From Megascapheus bottae (taxonomy: Eukaryota; Chordata; Mammalia; Rodentia; Geomyidae), in contig JANJXV010000013.1 in the NCBI GenBank assembly GCA_024803745.1, positions 55,669,001-55,733,000 on the forward strand: a DNA stretch of 64,000 nt, written 5' to 3'. Positions 59,816-64,000 of the stretch are shown here, one piece after another (position 1 is the stretch's first letter; each line of letters begins with the position of its first letter). The notes beneath the pieces are model-generated. The model was not told the DNA's origin and searched no databases. It saw only the letters and a program-made list of their open reading frames with translations. Position numbers and translations under genes: made by a program.

Positions 59816-60490
59816 TAGCAGAATTGTGGAAAGGCCACAGGCAGCCCCTGTCTTGACCCCAAGTGCTTTCTGGGGACCAGATCTGGCTTGTAGACCTTCT
59901 GTTCCTGTCACCGTGTGTGGCCTCCCCTGCCTGGGCCCCCAATCCTTCCCAGATGCCTTTGGGAATGCTCAGGTGAGATCTAAATCCACAGCTGCTCAGG
60001 AGCTCTGCACCCCTCTATCCCCAGGGGTGCTCGGAGTAGAGGCAGAGCCCAGGGTGAGGGCTCAGGCCCTGGGCACCGACTGCCCCCCCCGTGGGGGGAG
60101 GGACGGTTCCACAGCAATGGCTGCATCCAGACCTCTCCTCCAGCCGGCACGGCCTCCCCTCCCTGTGGCCAGGCTGGGACCAAATGTTTTTGATTCTACA
60201 GGAAGTCAGGCAAGGGCTAATCTGAGGTTAATTTCTGAAGCCAGGCCTTTGATTTCATACTTATTCATTTAAGTAATTAATGCTTCTGAGCCGGGAGTCT
60301 GAATCTATCACAGCAGAGGATTTGCTGTCCCCAGACCGTTCATTTGTGCCTGCTGTGGCATTCCGAGCACCCGGCTGGGCTCTTTGAGAACACTTGGCCC
60401 ACTTTGCCAGGGACAGGAGCACTGGCAAGAAGTCTGGTCCTCTTGTAGGGTCAAGACGTTCTTTCTTTCCCAAGGCCAGACTGCAGCTAT
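59816..60490. other. Intergenic, AT-rich unique block at 60180-60350
   Basis: TTTTTGATTCTAC, GAGGTTAATTTC, CATTTAAGTAATTAATGC and CCTTTGATTTC (TCF-like) make this a candidate conserved element. No gene seen. Confidence 0.35.
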
Positions 60491-60518
60491 ACATTCATTC
60501 ATTCATTCATTCATTCAA
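60491..60518. repeat. (ATTC)n tetranucleotide repeat
   Basis: About six ATTC units. Confidence 0.95.
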
Positions 60519-60933
60519 TCCACATCTCCCACTGTCAGTCAAGTGTGAGACCTCTGTGTGGCCGATTCTGTCCGGAGAGACCCACAGACCACCATGAGAC
60601 ACCATCAGCCGAAGGGCAGGACAGCATCCCAGACCAGGGGAGGGCGCAGCAGACTTGGGGAGAGGGGACCCCACTTGGAAAGTCTCCGGAGGCGGGAGAC
60701 ATCCAGGGGAGGGCCTTGTGTTGGGGAGGACACGGCTTCTTTCTTATCTTTCTTTGACCAGGTTTAGGAAGGATGAAGACCGGAGGCTCGGCAATGCTGT
60801 GCGGCCACGTTTGGTGTCCTGCTGAGACCCTGCTGACCAGCACCTTCCAGTCCCCGAGTCTGCACACAGTCTGTGTATTGCATGGACGATACAGATCTAC
60901 CAATGGAGAAATGAGACAGAGCTGTCTGAGTAG

Positions 60934-61098
60934 GAGAGTCTGTGCGATTCTTTATCTCCAGTTACTCACAGAAAAAGCTGAAGGGGTGCCGTGCCTCAAA
61001 GTCCTAGAGTGCTAGTCTCGAGCAAAAGGAACTTAGGAACAGTGTCCTGGCCCTGAGTTCAAGGCCCAGGCCCGCCAAAAAAAAAAAAAAAAAGGAGG
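60934..61098 (+). mobile_element. Family II SINE, right half and linker
   Basis: TCTTTATCTCCAGTTACTC linker, GTGCCGTGCCTCAAAGTCC and GAGTTCAAGGCCCAGG with poly-A tail. Confidence 0.85.
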
Positions 61099-61099
61099 A

Positions 61100-62960
61100 A
61101 GGACAGACAGACCAAGGCTGCTAATTGGCGGTGATTATCCCCAAGATGGGTCCTTTCAGGCCTCCTGCCTGGGCCCTTGAGGGCTCGCATTCCAAAGCTG
61201 GTGTAACGCTGGTGAGAGCAGAGTGTGACCCTGCCAGCCACCCTAGGCCTTGCAAGGGTACCCTCCTCTAGCAACAAGGACTGCCACAGGAGAACAGAGG
61301 GCCGGACTGGGCTGCCAGGGGGCAGAGACGGGGGCAGAGGAAAGATGTCTGGAAGAACTGGCCATTGGCTGTTGGAGGCCCTGGTTACTGGACTGGGGGG
61401 TGGGTTAGTTCATCACACAGGGTCGGGAGCCCTGGACCCCCGAGGGGCTCCCACACACGGGCCATGGGAGCATGCCAGGCCCAGGGTCCCAGCAGATGGC
61501 TCCCCAGGACTCGTGGGACCCAGGCAGGGGCTCTAGCCTAGACCAGGTACCCAAGGGTTATCACAGAGCACTGGACCTGAGCCCCCACAGAGCGGGACCT
61601 CCCAGCCCTCACCCCGGATCCAGCAGAAGCCCACGCTTCAGGGTTGAGCCCCCCGCCCCAGCATCCAGAGCCAAGCTGTCAGTGACTCCCAAAGCCCTGG
61701 CTTCTGCCCACAGGCTTGTGAACAGCACACACCCACGTCCACGCACCATGACCACACAGGAAGTCAGGGTGCCGAGAGGAGGAGGCCTTGGAGAAGACAG
61801 GCCCCGTGCCGAGGGCCTGCTGCTATGTCACCTCGGCCAAGACTGTGCCTCCATTCTCATGCAGTGGCATCAGGCTCCAGGTCACCCCACCAGCACTTCC
61901 AGAACCAGGCTTGGGTACCATCCCCCTCCCCAGCCGTGGCTGGCTGGGGGCTTTAGGTAAGGGTTGACCTGTTCCGGGACTTTGTTTTGTCCAGAGACAG
62001 GATGATCTCAGGACAAAACCAAGTTTCTAGACTGTTCTGTCTTCTGCCTGGATTGGCCCTGAGGTAACTGAGTGTAGTACATGGCTGTGTGCAGACCTGG
62101 GGGTCCCAGTACCCCGGGGACAGACACCAGACAACCCCCAGCCTGCCTGCCCCAGAGTGCACAGCAGGGAACAGACGTCAGTCAACACGTTAGCCAGGGT
62201 GCCAAGGAGATGAGAGCCTCCCGCATGCACACACACAGTACACATGGACAGGTGTGCACCGCACAGAAGTGCGAGGCCACCTGTACATGGGTCATGCAGG
62301 CAGCACACACGTGTGTGTGCATGCAGTCACGCGTGTCGGAGTGCATGCACGGGGCACAGGTGTTCTGAGCACTCACTCGCCCAGCCCCGAGTGCATTCAG
62401 GTCACAAGTTAGCAGCTCCCTCTGGTGGTGGCCGTGGGGCCGGGTGGCGCCTTCCGGAATCAGGGCCATCCTCGGGGTCCCCTCCCAGGTGGCCCCACCA
62501 GATGCCACCAGAGCAGATGCTTGGCCGGGCAGGGCCTGGGCGCCCTGAAGTCTGCTGTCCCAGGCTGGCAGGGATCATCAGAGCCCGGCTCTGGCCGGGA
62601 GCGAGAGGACCCTTCCCTCCCAGCGTCGTTTGTGAAGTGGGGCTGGGACACTCCACTGGGGCGATGGGCTCCTGCCACAGCTTCGGGGGACAGAGAGCCA
62701 CAGGCTGCGACAGGAGGCCTTTCCTATGCAGTCCAAGGACCAGTGCCAAAGACTCAAGCGACAGGCACGACCTCACACAGCCCCCTAATTCAGCTAACAC
62801 CAAGCACCAATGCCCTGTTGTAGGCCCCTGGCTGAATTCCCTCCCTGGGCAGAAGTGACATTCTGTTGTCTCTGCTAATGTCACCCACATCCCCAGGACC
62901 TGGGTGAGGAGGGGGGTCTGAGACTGCAGTGTGCACAGTGGAAAAGTGATAGCTGAAGCA
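61100..62960. other. Intergenic, CTCF-like matches only
   Basis: SINE-free for 1.8 kb. CTGCCAGGGGGCAG (61312-61325) and the 62415 site resemble CTCF cores. No gene recognised. Confidence 0.45.
62415..62428 (-). promoter_or_regulatory. CTCF-like motif
   Basis: The minus strand reads CCACCAGAGGGAGC, one mismatch from the CTCF core consensus and a variant often seen at bound sites. Confidence 0.4.
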
Positions 62961-62962
62961 AG

Positions 62963-62963
<1 letters not shown>

Positions 62964-63008
<45 letters not shown>
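62964..63008. repeat. (TG)n microsatellite
   Basis: About 22 uninterrupted TG units. Confidence 0.97.
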
Positions 63009-63009
<1 letters not shown>

Positions 63010-64000
63010 CGGCAGGTGGGGGGCAATGTGCGTCAATGCCAGTCAGCTCTAATGGGAGCTTAGCGTGCTGGGCAGCAGGCTCGGGCGAGGTGGTGGCAAG
63101 GACAAACAGAGCCTTTCCCTGGATAAAGACGCATACCTGCAGCAGCTCCCTGCTTCCCCGGAATCCTCCCATGTCCAAAAGAGAAATGGAGAGATTTCCC
63201 CTTGGAAACTCAGAGCTTGCTGGGGGTTGTGGCGAACAGACCAGGTCAGACTCCTGACGGTAAGGGTTCCCTACCCGAGGCTTTGGGCTGAAGGCTGTGC
63301 CTTGTCTAAAGAGAGGCAGAGCCTAGTTTTTGTTTTGTTTTTTTTCGGGGTGGGGGGACCTGAGATCCCCCCTTACACCCTCCCAGCAGTGCTGCCTTGC
63401 TGGCTAAATGTGGTCATTTTGCTCCCCTCTTCCCATGACAGCTTCAAGGACCAACCTCTGAAGATGGCCCCAGGGCATCCAGCCCCCTGAGGAATCTTCT
63501 AGAATCTTCTCAACCATCTGCCAGGGAAGCAGGTCTATTTTGACCTCTATTTTATCCAAACTAAGGCTGGGAGTGGCTGGGGGCTCCTTCCTCCCTCTGA
63601 AGCCAAGCCAAGACTCCATGGAACTTGTGTCCTGATGTCACCGCCCTGCGTGGGGCCTGCACGACCTCCTGCAGCCCCAAGCCCCTGGGGAAGTGACGGG
63701 AGGGCCTCCCAGGCAGGCCTCCGCTGCTCACCGCCCCAGAGTTCATGTTCAAGCTGATAACCTGCCGCAAGGGTGTTTACATCATAGCGGTTCTATTATT
63801 GTCCTGTCTGGTTTCATGACAAACCACCTCCTGGCTGCTCTGGCCCAGGTCAATGGCTCCAGGGTGCCGTCTTGGCTTTGTGCCCATCTCCAGCCACGCT
63901 GGGTCATGCGCCTTCCTGGAAGGCTGGAGAAGGCCCTGCAATCTGGAGGTGATGACCACATGCGGGCCATCTGCCTGACCTTCCCCGGAACAGCACCAGC
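63010..64000. other. Intergenic to window end
   Basis: Unique DNA. AGGGTGTTTACATC (FOX-like) and AGCTGATAACC (GATA-like) occur near 63750-63785. No gene recognised. Confidence 0.5.

Overview
The window is mammalian nuclear DNA. It holds two intact three-exon fibroblast growth factor genes, both on the minus strand: FGF4 (coding 18852-20347) and FGF3 (coding 36294-40760). FGF4 lies downstream (3') of FGF3, as in the FGF19-FGF4-FGF3 cluster of human 11q13 and mouse chromosome 7. The rest is intergenic or intronic and densely seeded with two related SINE families. Family I is a dimer of two tRNA-like (ID-like) units, with box A/B-like motifs TGGCCTAGTGGTTAAAG and GGTTCGATTCC followed by TGGCTCAAGTGGTAGAGC and GTTCAAGCCC. 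Family II joins a 7SL/B1-like left half (CTACTCAGGAGGCTGAGATC) to the same ID-like right half. This B1-ID/ID-ID repertoire points to a rodent. It resembles what has been described for geomyoid rodents (kangaroo rats, pocket mice, gophers), but that assignment is inference.

Layout. 1-16.5 kb: intergenic DNA 3' of FGF4, with SINEs, microsatellites and one RPL23A processed pseudogene that a family II SINE has split. 16.57-20.7 kb: FGF4, including a predicted long 3' UTR that carries a SOX2-OCT4 composite element, and a CpG-rich promoter/exon 1 with a TATA-like box, a CCAAT box and a GGGACC hexanucleotide array. 20.9-36.1 kb: the FGF4-FGF3 spacer, mostly SINEs and simple repeats, with a perfect match to a CTCF consensus core. 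36.15-41.3 kb: FGF3, with a GATG-type minisatellite in intron 2, SINEs in intron 1 and a CpG-rich promoter. 41.4-64 kb: the region 5' of FGF3 (toward ANO1 in other mammals), with no recognisable gene but several AT-rich, motif-bearing blocks that could be regulatory.

FGF4 and FGF3 are secreted heparin-binding ligands that signal through FGF receptors in early embryo, limb bud, inner ear and hindbrain. They are thought to share regulatory DNA across this interval. Observations of most interest: a variant FGF4 3' UTR SOX-POU element with a canonical octamer; loss of every N-glycosylation sequon in predicted FGF3; no upstream in-frame CUG for the nuclear FGF3 isoform known in mouse; lineage-specific changes in the FGF4 core; and a set of nested SINE insertions that give relative ages of the two families. 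I found no sign of a novel multi-gene system.
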